Part shown: positions 46,391 to 57,344 of the stretch, piece after piece
Numbering within the stretch: position 1 is the stretch's first letter
Layout: each line of letters begins with the position of its first letter
Made by a program: the position numbers and the translations under genes
Assembly (NCBI RefSeq): GCF_023015965.1
Contig: NZ_JALKAN010000001.1
Span: forward strand, 890,160 to 954,159
Length of the DNA: 64,000 nt
From: Allomuricauda sp. F6463D
Lineage (GTDB): Bacteria; Bacteroidota; Bacteroidia; Flavobacteriales; Flavobacteriaceae
Reading direction: 5' to 3'
The notes under the pieces: model-generated
Told to the model about the DNA's origin: nothing
Database searches by the model: none
What the model saw: the letters and a program-made list of their open reading frames with translations, nothing else

Positions 46391-46924
46391 TCAAATTTCT
46401 TTTAATACTGTTAAGTACTTTTTCAATTCACTTTTGAACAACTTAAAATCGTTCAATGGTGTGTTTAAAATCAAATCATTGACTTTTGGGTCTTGGGCTC
46501 CCAGGCCTACTTTTAGGCGAGCCGGCGTTTTTACGGACAATAACTTCATCATCAGGTTTTCGTCTTCATAGTAATTGATCAACATATCGTATTCCCTGCC
46601 CAAAAACTCAAGAACATAACCATTTTCAATTTGGCCCTTCCATCCAAGGTCCCTATCTGAGAACATTTGGATGGCGTATGGTGAATTTTTATCATACTCC
46701 CTTTTGTAGCCAATAATTTTAATGGCATTGGGTCGTAAGTCAAACTCATCAATTAGCTCGTAAAAGGCTTCCGCATTCTGAAAATTATCAACATCGACTA
46801 TACAACCGACACTGCTAATTCCTTTATCCCTTGTCACCGAACTTGGAGGTTTCTCCATTTCCTCCTTTAAATATTTAAGCCCGGATTTAACTTTAAATTT
46901 GTCTTGGAGTCCTTTCAAAAACAT
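46391..46924 (-). CDS. DUF6913-like conserved protein
   Basis: The 177-aa protein is cytosolic and of unknown function; it resembles the DUF6913 proteins next to dapA in Flavobacteriia. It has a Lys-rich N-terminus ([18 protein letters not shown]), a conserved core [13 protein letters not shown] stretch ([20 protein letters not shown]), and [17 protein letters not shown]. The frame is open to 47119, but the ATG at 46924 follows a good promoter and matches the usual N-terminus. dapA follows 4 bp later. Confidence 0.8.
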   Translation of the reverse strand: MFLKGLQDKFKVKSGLKYLKEEMEKPPSSVTRDKGISSVGCIVDVDNFQNAEAFYELIDEFDLRPNAIKIIGYKREYDKNSPYAIQMFSDRDLGWKGQIENGYVLEFLGREYDMLINYYEDENLMMKLLSVKTPARLKVGLGAQDPKVNDLILNTPLNDFKLFKSELKKYLTVLKEI

Positions 46925-46941
46925 ATTTTTGATGATTTTTA

Positions 46942-46976
46942 CAAAGGTAAATAATCTACCAAGACGACATGACAAA
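46942..46976 (-). promoter_or_regulatory. Promoter of the DUF6913-dapA operon
   Basis: On the minus strand TTTG (46976-46973), 23 bp, then TACCTTTG (46949-46942), an exact -7 box, 17 bp before the ATG. The upstream TTTG is also part of a second -7-like box, TATCTTTG (46980-46973). Confidence 0.55.
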
Positions 46977-46985
46977 GATATGTAG

Positions 46986-47753
46986 ATGAGAAATTTAATT
47001 ATAAAACAATTTGTTACATGTGTAACATTTTGTGTTTTTATATCCTGCAAGAGTGATACCGTCCAGCTTACCGAAGTAAAAGGGAAGCAAATTCCCATCG
47101 ACTCTACCATATCGCACATGGATTCTATCTCCAGTTTTGTAACACCCTACCGGATTAGGATCAATGAAATATTGGACAGCACATTGGCCTATGCACCTAA
47201 ACCGCTTTTATTGAACGATGGTAAGCGAAATACCTCTATGGGAAACCTGATGGCGGATATCGTTTTTAAGGAAACAGTGCCAATTTTTAAAACAAGAACG
47301 GGAAACGACTTGGATTTTGTGGTTCTGAACTATGGTGGGGTCCGCTCCATAATTTCCGAGGGCAATGTAAGCGCTCGAAATGCCTACGAGGTAATGCCTT
47401 TTGAAAATTATATCGAAGTTGTGGAACTCAGTGGGTCTGCTACAAGGCAACTAATCAATTTTGTGGCCAAAGCCTCACGAAGGCACCCGGTATCGGGTAT
47501 TCAAATCATCACTGATAAAAACCGTTCGCTGGAATCCGTAAATATTCAAGGTCAACCTTTTGATGAAAGTCGAAATTATTATGTGGCCACCTCGGACTAC
47601 CTAGTGAGTGGCGGCCCGAGCGTAGGTTTTTTTAATGAAATCATTTCAATTACAGAGACAGATTATCTTTTAAGAAACGCTATCATCGATCACTTTAAAA
47701 AGGTAGATACCTTAAAAGCGGTAGTGGATGATAGAATTATACAATTGGATTAA
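46986..47753 (+). CDS. 5'-nucleotidase C-terminal-domain lipoprotein
   Basis: The 255-aa product has a lipoprotein leader (FVTCVTFCVFISC) and only the C-terminal, substrate-binding half of a 5'-nucleotidase (TSMGNLMADIVF, VVLNYGGVRSIISEGNVS, and the adenine-site MPFENYIEVVELSG). The metal-binding half is encoded by the next gene, whose ATG follows this stop directly. The two halves may form one enzyme in the envelope. It is divergent from the DUF6913-dapA operon. Confidence 0.9.
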   Translation: MRNLIIKQFVTCVTFCVFISCKSDTVQLTEVKGKQIPIDSTISHMDSISSFVTPYRIRINEILDSTLAYAPKPLLLNDGKRNTSMGNLMADIVFKETVPIFKTRTGNDLDFVVLNYGGVRSIISEGNVSARNAYEVMPFENYIEVVELSGSATRQLINFVAKASRRHPVSGIQIITDKNRSLESVNIQGQPFDESRNYYVATSDYLVSGGPSVGFFNEIISITETDYLLRNAIIDHFKKVDTLKAVVDDRIIQLD

Positions 47754-48665
47754 ATGAAACGAAGGGATTTTATCACCAACACTACAGCAGCCTCCACTCT
47801 AATTGGCTTGGGAGGCCTTAGCTTAGGCTCCTGTTCCAATTTGGGCCAAAAACAGATCACTATTTTGCATACCAACGATGTGCATAGCCATATAGACACC
47901 TTTCCTGCCTCCCATTCCAAATTCCCGAATTTGGGAGGGGTTGCCCGTAGAGCCACTTTGGTGGAAGAGATACGCAACAAAAATCCGAATACTTTACTTT
48001 TTGATGCGGGTGATATTTTTCAAGGAACCCCCTATTTTAATTTTTACGGTGGTGAACTGGAGTTTAAATTAATGAGCAAGCTTAAATATGATGCCTCCAC
48101 CATTGGAAACCATGATTTTGACAATGGAATTAACGGTCTTCTAGCTCAGATGCCCAATGCTACGTTCGAAATGGTAAATTCCAATTACGATTTTTCCAAC
48201 ACGGTGATGGATGGTTATGTAAAGCCCTATAAAACTTATTTGGTGAACGGTGTAAAAATTGGGGTTTATGGACTTGGCATAGAACTGGATGGACTGGTGA
48301 CCAAAAAGCTGTACAAGGAGACCCAATATCTGAATCCTTATGAGATTGCTTTGGATATGGAGAAGCAACTCAAGGAGGAAGAACTTTGTGATTTAATTGT
48401 TTGTCTATCCCACTTGGGCTATGACTACCAAAACCCTCAAAGACCATGCGATACCCGACTGGCGCAACAAACCTTTCACACCGATTTGATTATTGGCGGA
48501 CATACCCATACTTTTTTGGATAAGCCCGATGTACGCACCAACCAGAATGGAAATTCGGTATTGGTAAACCAAGTGGGCTGCTACGGTATTAATCTAGGCC
48601 GTATTGATTTCTATTTTGATTCCGATAAAAACATATCAGCTGAAGGGGTGAGTATTGAGGTTTGA
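47754..48665 (+). CDS. 5'-nucleotidase metallophosphatase half, Tat-type leader
   Basis: The 303-aa product carries the metallophosphatase domain alone: ILHTNDVHSHID, LLFDAGDIFQGTPY, IGNHDFDNG, CLSHLGYDY, and GGHTHTF. The leader is MKRRDFITNTTAASTLIGLGG, with the RRDF twin-arginine motif, and a Cys in GSCSN could be a lipobox. The partner gene has a Sec lipoprotein leader, so the two halves may be exported by different routes. Substrate is probably nucleoside monophosphates. Confidence 0.9.
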   Translation: MKRRDFITNTTAASTLIGLGGLSLGSCSNLGQKQITILHTNDVHSHIDTFPASHSKFPNLGGVARRATLVEEIRNKNPNTLLFDAGDIFQGTPYFNFYGGELEFKLMSKLKYDASTIGNHDFDNGINGLLAQMPNATFEMVNSNYDFSNTVMDGYVKPYKTYLVNGVKIGVYGLGIELDGLVTKKLYKETQYLNPYEIALDMEKQLKEEELCDLIVCLSHLGYDYQNPQRPCDTRLAQQTFHTDLIIGGHTHTFLDKPDVRTNQNGNSVLVNQVGCYGINLGRIDFYFDSDKNISAEGVSIEV

Positions 48666-48968
48666 TTTTCTTTATCTTAGAAGCCTAGATTTCTATTAGC
48701 ATTTATAATAAAAGGAAGAATTTATTATATATTGAAATTAACGTATACACATTCTTTTAGCATTGAAATTTGTCAATCGAAGTAAAACTTCTCATTTCAA
48801 CATTACGACAGGTTATTATAAGGTCCTTAAACCTAAATAAACGAAAATCATTAAAACCTGAGACGGTTTTTAAAACAAAGAACCACCAGAAAAATATATA
48901 TTTTTCTGGTGGCAAATAGTTACACTTCTCTAAATTGTAGTTGTTAATTTATTTATTAAAAAATTGGT
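48666..48968. other. 303-bp AT-rich gap holding a perfect palindrome
   Basis: I find no gene here. The only clear structure is the 30-bp palindrome at 48883-48912, listed separately. A short stretch (48801-48840) has no notable motif. Confidence 0.4.
48883..48912. terminator. 30-bp perfect palindrome, probable bidirectional terminator
   Basis: Two 15-bp arms (CCACCAGAAAAATAT and its complement) meet without a loop. GC-rich ends and AT-rich centre would give a strong hairpin, with an A/T-rich flank. It lies between the convergent nucleotidase and surface-lipoprotein genes. Confidence 0.6.
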
Positions 48969-51125
48969 TCAATTACAATTTACGTTCCCTACATAGTCAA
49001 TGGTCCAATTATGGTCATTGATTAAACTATCGTGGGCAGACACCCCTTCTGGATCACAAAGATTAATTCCCTTCGCTCCCAAGTCAATATTATCGGGTGT
49101 GTTCTGAGCAGCTTCCCACCCTACCAATGTGGATGTAAAGTTTTGTGCGGAAAAGGCTGTGAATGAAAAAATATCCATCATGTCGGTTACTAGACCTATG
49201 TTCCATGTTCCAAGATTTTGATTGAAGGTGTCGGCACCCCAAAACATACGTGACATATTTGTAACATTACCAGTGTTCCAACCACTAATATTTCTGTTAA
49301 AAGAATCGGCATTATAGAACATTCTTGCCATATTGTTGACCTTTCCAGTGTCCCACCCACTGATGTTTCCGTTGAAGGAATTTGCTGAAAGGAACATCCA
49401 TTCCATGTTGACCACATTACTAACATCCCACCCATTAAGGTCTCCATTAAAGGAATCAGCATCATAAAACATATAGGACATATCAATCACTTGGGAAAGT
49501 TGTGGCACATCGGATGCACTATATTGCATATTTAAACATTTAGAAAAAGCATTATTGAAAGTGCGCCATGAAATAGTTCCCCATTGCTTTATACTCTTTA
49601 GAGCTAATCGGGAACCATCATCAACATCATTATTCGAACCCATCTTGATCGCTGGGAAATTTCCCTGTATGGCCACGGTATACATGCCAGCTGTTTCATA
49701 AACGTGACTAGGATTTTGAAGGTCTAGCCATTCTTCAATGTTACCATCCCCCCAATCTATAGTATAAAGGTAAATGAAATTGAAATCAGTACCTATGGTG
49801 ATTTCCTGACCATCGAATGCTACGTTCCAAGTAGTGACAAAAGAAGATGGCTCTTCGGCCAAACTATCCATTATATCCTCAACTGTTATGCTAACCTCAG
49901 CTTCAGCAACTGCAATACCGTCAGTAACAGCTATAGTAACAATATGTTCTTCACTGGTCTCAAAATCCAGTTCCCTTCCATCAGCCAACGTAAGTTCGCC
50001 ATTTGCACTGATCTCAAAAAGGCCATTGTCATTAACACTTATCGAGAAAGTGAGGTCACCTTCCTCCGGATCTAAAGCCGTCACAACCCCGATTATCTCG
50101 GTATCTGAAATATCCTCAGGAGCTTCAAATTCTTGCGCTTCAATTATGGGTGCCTCATCTTCATCAGTTACATTTATTGTAATGGTATTTGAGACACTAC
50201 TATTTCCATCTGTTACTTCAACAACAATAGTATGCTTTATGGTTGTCTCAAAATCCAAATTCCCTCCTTGTATCAAACTTAGTTCTCCATCAGGAGTTAT
50301 CTCAAATAAATCATTGTCGTTATCTGTAATACTAAACATCAATGTATCCGATTCATTATCCGTAGCTGTTACCGTACCGATTACATCTGTATCGGTAATA
50401 CCCTCGCTCGTTTCAAACTCCTGCTCCTCGATTACGGGAGACTGATTTTCAGTATCTACCTTTGTAACGTTTATGGTGATGTTAGCGGAAGAGCTGAGTG
50501 AACCATCGGTAACCGATACTGTCAATGTGTGTGTCTCACTCATTTCAAAATCCAACTTTTCCCCTTCCCTTAAACTTAGCTCTCCATCAGAGGTTATCTC
50601 AAATAGGTCATTATCGTTTTCCGTAATACTAAACACCAAGGTATCCGATTCACTATCTGTTGCTGTTACTGTGCCGATTACATCAGTATCGGTAATGCCC
50701 TCGGTTGTTACAAAATCTTGCTCCTCGATTACAGGGGATTGATTTTCAGGGTCTTCTTTCGTAACATTTACGGTGATGCTAGCGGAAGCACTAAGTGAGC
50801 CATCGGTAACCGATACTGTCAAGGTATGTTTATCACTAATTTCAAAATCAAGCTTTTTTCCGGTTACCAGCGTCAATGTTCCATTATTAGTTACATTAAA
50901 CAAACCACTGGCATCTGACTTAATAGTGAACGTTAGCGCATCCCCATCTTCATCAGTGGCGGCTATAATACCAATTACAACGGTATCGCCAATATTTTCA
51001 TTAACTATAAAATTTTGCGCCTTGATTTTGGGAACATTGTTCTTAGGTTTCGTAGGGCCGTCATCTTTGCCACAAGACCAAATTAGAACTAAAAACAGTC
51101 CAATAAATAATAGTTTCTTTTTCAT
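48969..51125 (-). CDS. Surface lipoprotein with four cadherin-like repeats and BspA-like (DUF285) repeats
   Basis: The 718-aa product has a lipoprotein leader (LFLVLIWSC), then GKDDG, which fits the K-D/E-rich lipoprotein export signal used for surface display in Bacteroidota. Four ~99-aa cadherin-like repeats follow (each with VIEEQ-type strand, GTVTATD, DLFEI, LDFE and TLTVSVTDG). Next is a PKD-like stretch (IDWGDGNIEEWLDL), then DUF285 repeats (DMSYMFYDADSFNGDL, WDVSNVVNMEWMF). It is an adhesin-like protein. The repeats are very similar at the DNA level and lie in the antisense as long spurious frames. Confidence 0.9.
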   Translation of the reverse strand: MKKKLLFIGLFLVLIWSCGKDDGPTKPKNNVPKIKAQNFIVNENIGDTVVIGIIAATDEDGDALTFTIKSDASGLFNVTNNGTLTLVTGKKLDFEISDKHTLTVSVTDGSLSASASITVNVTKEDPENQSPVIEEQDFVTTEGITDTDVIGTVTATDSESDTLVFSITENDNDLFEITSDGELSLREGEKLDFEMSETHTLTVSVTDGSLSSSANITINVTKVDTENQSPVIEEQEFETSEGITDTDVIGTVTATDNESDTLMFSITDNDNDLFEITPDGELSLIQGGNLDFETTIKHTIVVEVTDGNSSVSNTITINVTDEDEAPIIEAQEFEAPEDISDTEIIGVVTALDPEEGDLTFSISVNDNGLFEISANGELTLADGRELDFETSEEHIVTIAVTDGIAVAEAEVSITVEDIMDSLAEEPSSFVTTWNVAFDGQEITIGTDFNFIYLYTIDWGDGNIEEWLDLQNPSHVYETAGMYTVAIQGNFPAIKMGSNNDVDDGSRLALKSIKQWGTISWRTFNNAFSKCLNMQYSASDVPQLSQVIDMSYMFYDADSFNGDLNGWDVSNVVNMEWMFLSANSFNGNISGWDTGKVNNMARMFYNADSFNRNISGWNTGNVTNMSRMFWGADTFNQNLGTWNIGLVTDMMDIFSFTAFSAQNFTSTLVGWEAAQNTPDNIDLGAKGINLCDPEGVSAHDSLINDHNWTIDYVGNVNCN
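49850..51050 (-). repeat. Tandem ~297-300-bp coding repeats within the surface lipoprotein gene
   Basis: Segments around 50473 and 50773 are near-identical, and a more diverged copy lies near 50173 and 49874. Each encodes one cadherin-like unit. High identity of the middle pair suggests recent duplication and a chance of copy-number change by recombination. Confidence 0.7.
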
Positions 51126-51394
51126 GATTTCTAATTATTGAGATAATTACCAACCACCAATTTCCATCATTAAAAAGTAATCTCATCAAGTAATTAACGA
51201 ATGAAGGGTTTGAATTGACAGATGGCACTTATCGATTGACAAAGAACCATTTGCATTAAATAGAAACCAATTTTAAAGTTAATCTTATAATTGGTGTAAA
51301 TTAGAAGAGTAAATGATTGCCAATATGACTTAGACTGTGAACATATGGAAGCTGGGCCTTAAGGAAAATTACATGGATGGTTAATTTTTACTAC
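51126..51394. other. 269-bp intergenic gap
   Basis: I see no gene, RNA or clear terminator here; the sequence is AT-rich. No perfect TAnnTTTG box was found for the flanking minus-strand gene. Confidence 0.35.
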
Positions 51395-53688
<2,294 letters not shown>

Positions 53689-54270
53689 CTATGTTTGTTC
53701 TTTTTTAATCCATTTTGGTGTCAAAATAGGTTGATATGATTCCATTTGGGTCAAAAGTCCCATACAAGTATCGTCCACCAGAAGCATATTTCGATTTTCA
53801 AACTTTAGAAGTCCTTTATCCACCATGGAATCCAAAAAAATCAATAGGTCATTATAAAAACCATTGGCATTTAAAATTCCAATTGGTTTTTGATGCAATC
53901 CCAATTGCGCCCATGTAATCATCTCGAAGAGTTCCTCCAAAGTACCAAAACCACCTGGAAGGGCAATAATGCCATCCGAAAGTTCGTGCATTTGCATTTT
54001 CCGCTGATGCATGTTCTTCACGGTAATTAATTCTGAAATCTCCATATGACATATTTCCTTAGATTTCAAGAAATCTGGAATTATTCCAATTACTTTTCCT
54101 TGGTGGTCCAAAGCCCCGTTTGCAACTTGCCCCATTAGACCCAGTCTGGAGCCACCATATACCAGGGCAATATTTTTTTGCGCAAGTATTTTACCTAACT
54201 GATAAGACATTTCAACAACTACCTTGTCGTTTCCTTCACTACTGCCACAAAAAACCGAAATACTTTTCAT
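53689..54270 (-). CDS. LOG family (cytokinin riboside 5'-monophosphate phosphoribohydrolase-like) protein
   Basis: The 193-aa Rossmann-like protein has the LOG signatures VYGGSRLGLMG and the active-site PGGFGTLEELFEMITWAQLG (53943-53884). LOG enzymes release the free base from cytokinin nucleotides or act on AMP-like nucleotides. In bacteria other than plant associates the biological role is mostly nucleotide salvage. It sits between prmC and ligA. Confidence 0.92.
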   Translation of the reverse strand: MKSISVFCGSSEGNDKVVVEMSYQLGKILAQKNIALVYGGSRLGLMGQVANGALDHQGKVIGIIPDFLKSKEICHMEISELITVKNMHQRKMQMHELSDGIIALPGGFGTLEELFEMITWAQLGLHQKPIGILNANGFYNDLLIFLDSMVDKGLLKFENRNMLLVDDTCMGLLTQMESYQPILTPKWIKKEQT

Positions 54271-55181
54271 TGATTGATTTTTCCTTTTAGCATTCTATCG
54301 TTGCCAAAAATGTCTTTTCGCAGTTCAATTTCCGAAAAATTACGGGCATTGAAAAGCGCCTTGGTTTCCGCGCCCAAATATTGGTTTATTTCAAAATACA
54401 AACTTCCTTTTTTCAATAGGTTTTTTTCCGAAAAGCTGATGATAGTTTTATAGAACAACAATGGATCTTCATCGGGCACAAACAGCGCGGTGCCAGGTTC
54501 AAAATCCTTTACATTTTTATGGATTTCATTCTTTTCCAACTCCCTGACATAGGGCGGGTTGGATACGATGACATCAAAAGTAAGTTCAGGTTCAAATTCA
54601 AGTTCGGCATCCAGTATATCCTGATGTATAAATGTGATTTCAACTCCATTTGCCAGGGCATTTTTCTTTGCCACGTTTAAAGCTCCTTCTGAAACATCCA
54701 ATGCATAAATTTTGGCCTTGGGAAGGTTCTTAGCCAAAGCAATGGCAATGCATCCACTACCCGTTCCGATATCTAAAATGGTGAAAGGTGAAGGGTGTAA
54801 GTTCCCATCACTCCTTTCTGATTTCTGATTTCTGACTTCTGACTTCTCATCTCTAATATCATCCAAAATCCATTGCACCAACTCCTCGGTCTCGGGCCTG
54901 GGAATCAATACATTTTCGTTTACCTGAAGCTCCAAATCCATAAAATGGGCCGTCTCCAAAATATATTGTAGCGGTTTTTCCAACTTAAGTTGGGCCAACG
55001 CTTCAAAAAGAGGTTGCTCTTCATCTTTGGTCAAGGTATACCCTGGTTGAATGGCCAATATAAACCGTTCCAACTTTAGATAATGCTCAATGCACCGATA
55101 AAAAAAAGAATCAATTTCTTCTTTGGGGTACAGCTTGCCCAATTCTTTATGGAAAATATCTTTGATTTCTTTTAGAAGCAT
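54267..55181 (-). CDS. prmC: Peptide chain release factor N5-glutamine methyltransferase
   Basis: The 304-aa enzyme methylates the GGQ glutamine of release factors. The N-terminal helical domain (LIPRPETEELVQWIL) and the SAM domain (ILDIGTGSGCIAIALA, catalytic NPPY at 198-201) are complete. Between them, at about residues 108-133, is an unusual insert (DEKSEVRNQKSERSDG, then NLHPSPF) coded by a low-complexity heptanucleotide repeat. The protein is ~20 aa longer than usual because of it. It overlaps neighbours by 4 and 1 bp. Confidence 0.94.
   Translation of the reverse strand: MLLKEIKDIFHKELGKLYPKEEIDSFFYRCIEHYLKLERFILAIQPGYTLTKDEEQPLFEALAQLKLEKPLQYILETAHFMDLELQVNENVLIPRPETEELVQWILDDIRDEKSEVRNQKSERSDGNLHPSPFTILDIGTGSGCIAIALAKNLPKAKIYALDVSEGALNVAKKNALANGVEITFIHQDILDAELEFEPELTFDVIVSNPPYVRELEKNEIHKNVKDFEPGTALFVPDEDPLLFYKTIISFSEKNLLKKGSLYFEINQYLGAETKALFNARNFSEIELRKDIFGNDRMLKGKINQ
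54811..54850. repeat. Heptanucleotide tandem repeats inside prmC
   Basis: Five near copies of TTTCTGA/CTTCTGA/CTTCTCA stand in a row on the plus strand. Next to them CACCCTTCACCTTTCACC is another short repetition. Both are in frame in prmC and code the linker insert. The 7-bp unit is slippage-prone. Confidence 0.7.
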
Positions 55182-55666
55182 TATAGTTTTTTAAGCATCC
55201 AAACGGGACAGGAATAATGCCCGGTATTGCCCATTGGGGCATCTATATAATCAAATCCGTTCTTTTTATATAGTTTTTGGGCAGCTTCCATATAGGGCAT
55301 GGTTTCCAGATAGCATGCTTCAAAACCAAACGCTTTGGCTTTTTCCAAACAAACAGCAATCATTTTGGCGCCTATACCCTTGCCCCTGGCTTCTTCCAAA
55401 AAGTACATTTTCTGAAGTTCACAAACATTTCCATCGAAATTATCCAATTTAGCCACACCGGCACAACCAATAATCCGACCATGGTGCTCCACCACGAAAT
55501 AAGTAGCCTTTGGTTTATTGTAGTGGGCATACATATCATCCAAAGCTTTATCTTCATAGGCCGTACCTACTTTGGGAACACCCATATCCTCAAAAACTTT
55601 TCGTATTACTTGGGCTACCTGTGCGTTATCTTCCGGCTTAATTTCACGAATCACCGTCTCTCCCAT
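55181..55666 (-). CDS. GNAT family N-acetyltransferase
   Basis: The 161-aa acetyl-CoA-dependent transferase has the GNAT core (CELQKMYFLEEARGKGIGAKM, positions 55419-55357, with the pyrophosphate loop ARGKGIG) and a C-terminal KKNGFDYIDAPMGNTGHYSC. The target molecule is unknown. It overlaps the prmC start by 1 nt and is divergent from ribD. Confidence 0.9.
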   Translation of the reverse strand: MGETVIREIKPEDNAQVAQVIRKVFEDMGVPKVGTAYEDKALDDMYAHYNKPKATYFVVEHHGRIIGCAGVAKLDNFDGNVCELQKMYFLEEARGKGIGAKMIAVCLEKAKAFGFEACYLETMPYMEAAQKLYKKNGFDYIDAPMGNTGHYSCPVWMLKKL

Positions 55667-55684
55667 ATTGTGTTTTTATTGTTC

Positions 55685-55692
55685 TATTTTTG
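55685..55692 (+). promoter_or_regulatory. -7 box 4 nt before the ribD GTG
   Basis: TATTTTTG matches TAnnTTTG exactly and ends 4 bp before the GTG at 55697. No well-placed -33 box is seen. It suggests a leaderless message if this is the promoter. Confidence 0.35.
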
Positions 55693-55696
55693 TGGG

Positions 55697-56749
55697 GTGA
55701 ATATACATCAAAAATACATCCTTCGCTGCATTCAACTTGGCAAAAAAGGCCTCGGAACCACAGCTCCCAACCCCATGGTGGGATGTGTAATTGTACACGA
55801 TAATAAAATTATTGGTGAATGTTTTACCGACCCCTACGGTGGTCCGCACGCAGAGGTAAACGCCATAAACTCGGTGAAAGACAAAAGTATATTGAGCGAG
55901 TCTTCCTTGTATGTTACCTTGGAGCCTTGCTCACATTTTGGCAAAACCCCGCCATGTGCCGATTTAATCGCAAAGCATAAAATAAAAGAGGTGTACATCG
56001 GTTTACAGGACCCCTACGATAAAGTAGCAGGAAAAGGCATCAAAAAATTGCAGGATGCAGGCTGTATTGTCACGGTTGGAATTCTCGAGGAAGCGTGCCG
56101 AAAGCATCACAAACGATTTTTAAGCTTTCAGGAACATCAACGCCCTTATATCATATTAAAATGGGCCGAATCGCAAGATGGCTTTTTGGCACCCGACCCA
56201 TCACTACGAAGTAACAATCCAGAACCATTTTGGATTACCAATGCTTACTCCAAACAGTTGGTGCACCAATGGCGTAGCCAAGAACAAGCCATTTTGGTAG
56301 GTACTAAAACCGTTTTGGAGGACAATCCAAAATTGACGACTCGCAACTGGACAGGTAAAAACCCTACCCGTGTCGTCCTGGACAAGGATTTGAAAATTGA
56401 TTCAAACTTTCATGTATTTGATAGATCAGTAAAAACTATTGTGCTCACACAGCATAACGATGCTTCAAAATGTATAGAAGGTGTGATTTATGTGGAGATT
56501 GATTTTTCCAAACCACTGGCCAAACAAATATGCAATGTGCTCTACCAACAGCATATTACAAGTGTTATTATTGAAGGTGGGGCAAGAACACTTCAAACTT
56601 TTATTGATGAGAACCTATGGGACGAAGCTCGAATTTTCAAAGGTTCTATTCGATTTGATAAAGGACTGGTCGCTCCAAAACTTACAAAAGCCCCAGCTGA
56701 GCAACAACATATTTTGACAGACACCCTATCCTTATATATAAATGATTAA
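55697..56749 (+). CDS. ribD: Riboflavin biosynthesis deaminase/reductase RibD
   Basis: The 350-aa enzyme does the deamination and reduction steps after GTP cyclohydrolase II in riboflavin synthesis. The deaminase half has GGPHAEVNAI and LEPCSHFGKTPPC (zinc site). The reductase half has ILKWAESQDGFLAP and VIIEGGARTLQTF. The frame is open far upstream, but that part is antisense to the GNAT gene. The GTG at 55697 (NIHQKYILRCIQLGKKG) matches the family N-terminus. The HAD gene overlaps the stop by 8 bp. No FMN riboswitch is visible. Confidence 0.94.
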   Translation: MNIHQKYILRCIQLGKKGLGTTAPNPMVGCVIVHDNKIIGECFTDPYGGPHAEVNAINSVKDKSILSESSLYVTLEPCSHFGKTPPCADLIAKHKIKEVYIGLQDPYDKVAGKGIKKLQDAGCIVTVGILEEACRKHHKRFLSFQEHQRPYIILKWAESQDGFLAPDPSLRSNNPEPFWITNAYSKQLVHQWRSQEQAILVGTKTVLEDNPKLTTRNWTGKNPTRVVLDKDLKIDSNFHVFDRSVKTIVLTQHNDASKCIEGVIYVEIDFSKPLAKQICNVLYQQHITSVIIEGGARTLQTFIDENLWDEARIFKGSIRFDKGLVAPKLTKAPAEQQHILTDTLSLYIND

Positions 56750-57344
56750 GAACATTATTCTCGATTTTGGCGATGTGCTCATCAACCTGGACAAACCTGC
56801 TACAGCAAAGGCTATGGTGCAACATGGTTTTACGGAAATCACCCCAGACTTGGAACGTTTATTTCAGATTTACGAAAAAGGAAAAATAGGCTCCCAAGAT
56901 TTTTTGGACGAAGTGTCAAGGCATTTCCCTAAAGTTGATGGGGAAGATTTGATACAAGCATGGAATTCCATTTTATTGGATTTTCCCGAGGAACGATTAC
57001 AATTTATAGAACAACTCGCCCAAGAAAATAGGTACAAACTACTTTTATTGAGCAACACCAACGACCTGCACATGGAATGTGTAAAAGAACAAATGGGCAT
57101 GGAACGGTTCAATAGGTTCAAAAATGTCTTTGATGTGTTTTATTTGAGCTACGAAATGGGTATGCGAAAACCAGATTCCGAAATTTTTGAGTTTGTCTTA
57201 AAAGAAAATAAGCTCAATGCCCATGAAACTATTTTTGTGGATGATGTTCCGGAAAACACCGATTCCGCAGCTCGATTAGGCATCAATGTCTGGAACCTTA
57301 TTGTTGGCAAAGAGGATGTTACCCAATTAAAATCGAAACTATAG
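56742..57344 (+). CDS. HAD-superfamily phosphatase, YihX-like
   Basis: The 200-aa hydrolase has nucleophile motif IILDFGDVL (Asp8), LLSNTNDLH (motif II), a Lys in MGMRKPDSEIF, and VDDVPENTDSA (motif IV). The Gly two residues after the nucleophile is seen in YihX-like members. It could be the missing riboflavin-pathway phosphatase because it overlaps ribD, but this is only context. Confidence 0.88.
   Translation: MIKNIILDFGDVLINLDKPATAKAMVQHGFTEITPDLERLFQIYEKGKIGSQDFLDEVSRHFPKVDGEDLIQAWNSILLDFPEERLQFIEQLAQENRYKLLLLSNTNDLHMECVKEQMGMERFNRFKNVFDVFYLSYEMGMRKPDSEIFEFVLKENKLNAHETIFVDDVPENTDSAARLGINVWNLIVGKEDVTQLKSKL

Noticed and set aside
46925..47119. Upstream extension of the DUF6913-like protein
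   Set aside because: It overlaps the divergent nucleotidase gene and the promoter at 46942-46976.
50173..50773. CRISPR-like regular repeats
   Set aside because: The ~300-bp period is protein-coding (cadherin units); there are no short repeats with unique spacers.
49834..51141. Long plus-strand Ser-rich frames opposite the cadherin repeats
   Set aside because: They mirror the repeats of the real minus-strand lipoprotein gene and have no leader or domain.
55277..55696. Long N-terminal extension of RibD
   Set aside because: It is antisense to the GNAT gene; the RibD family starts at NIHQKYILRC, just after the GTG at 55697.
55667..55696. FMN riboswitch before ribD
   Set aside because: Only 30 bp separate GNAT and ribD starts, far too short, and no RFN-like pairing is present.
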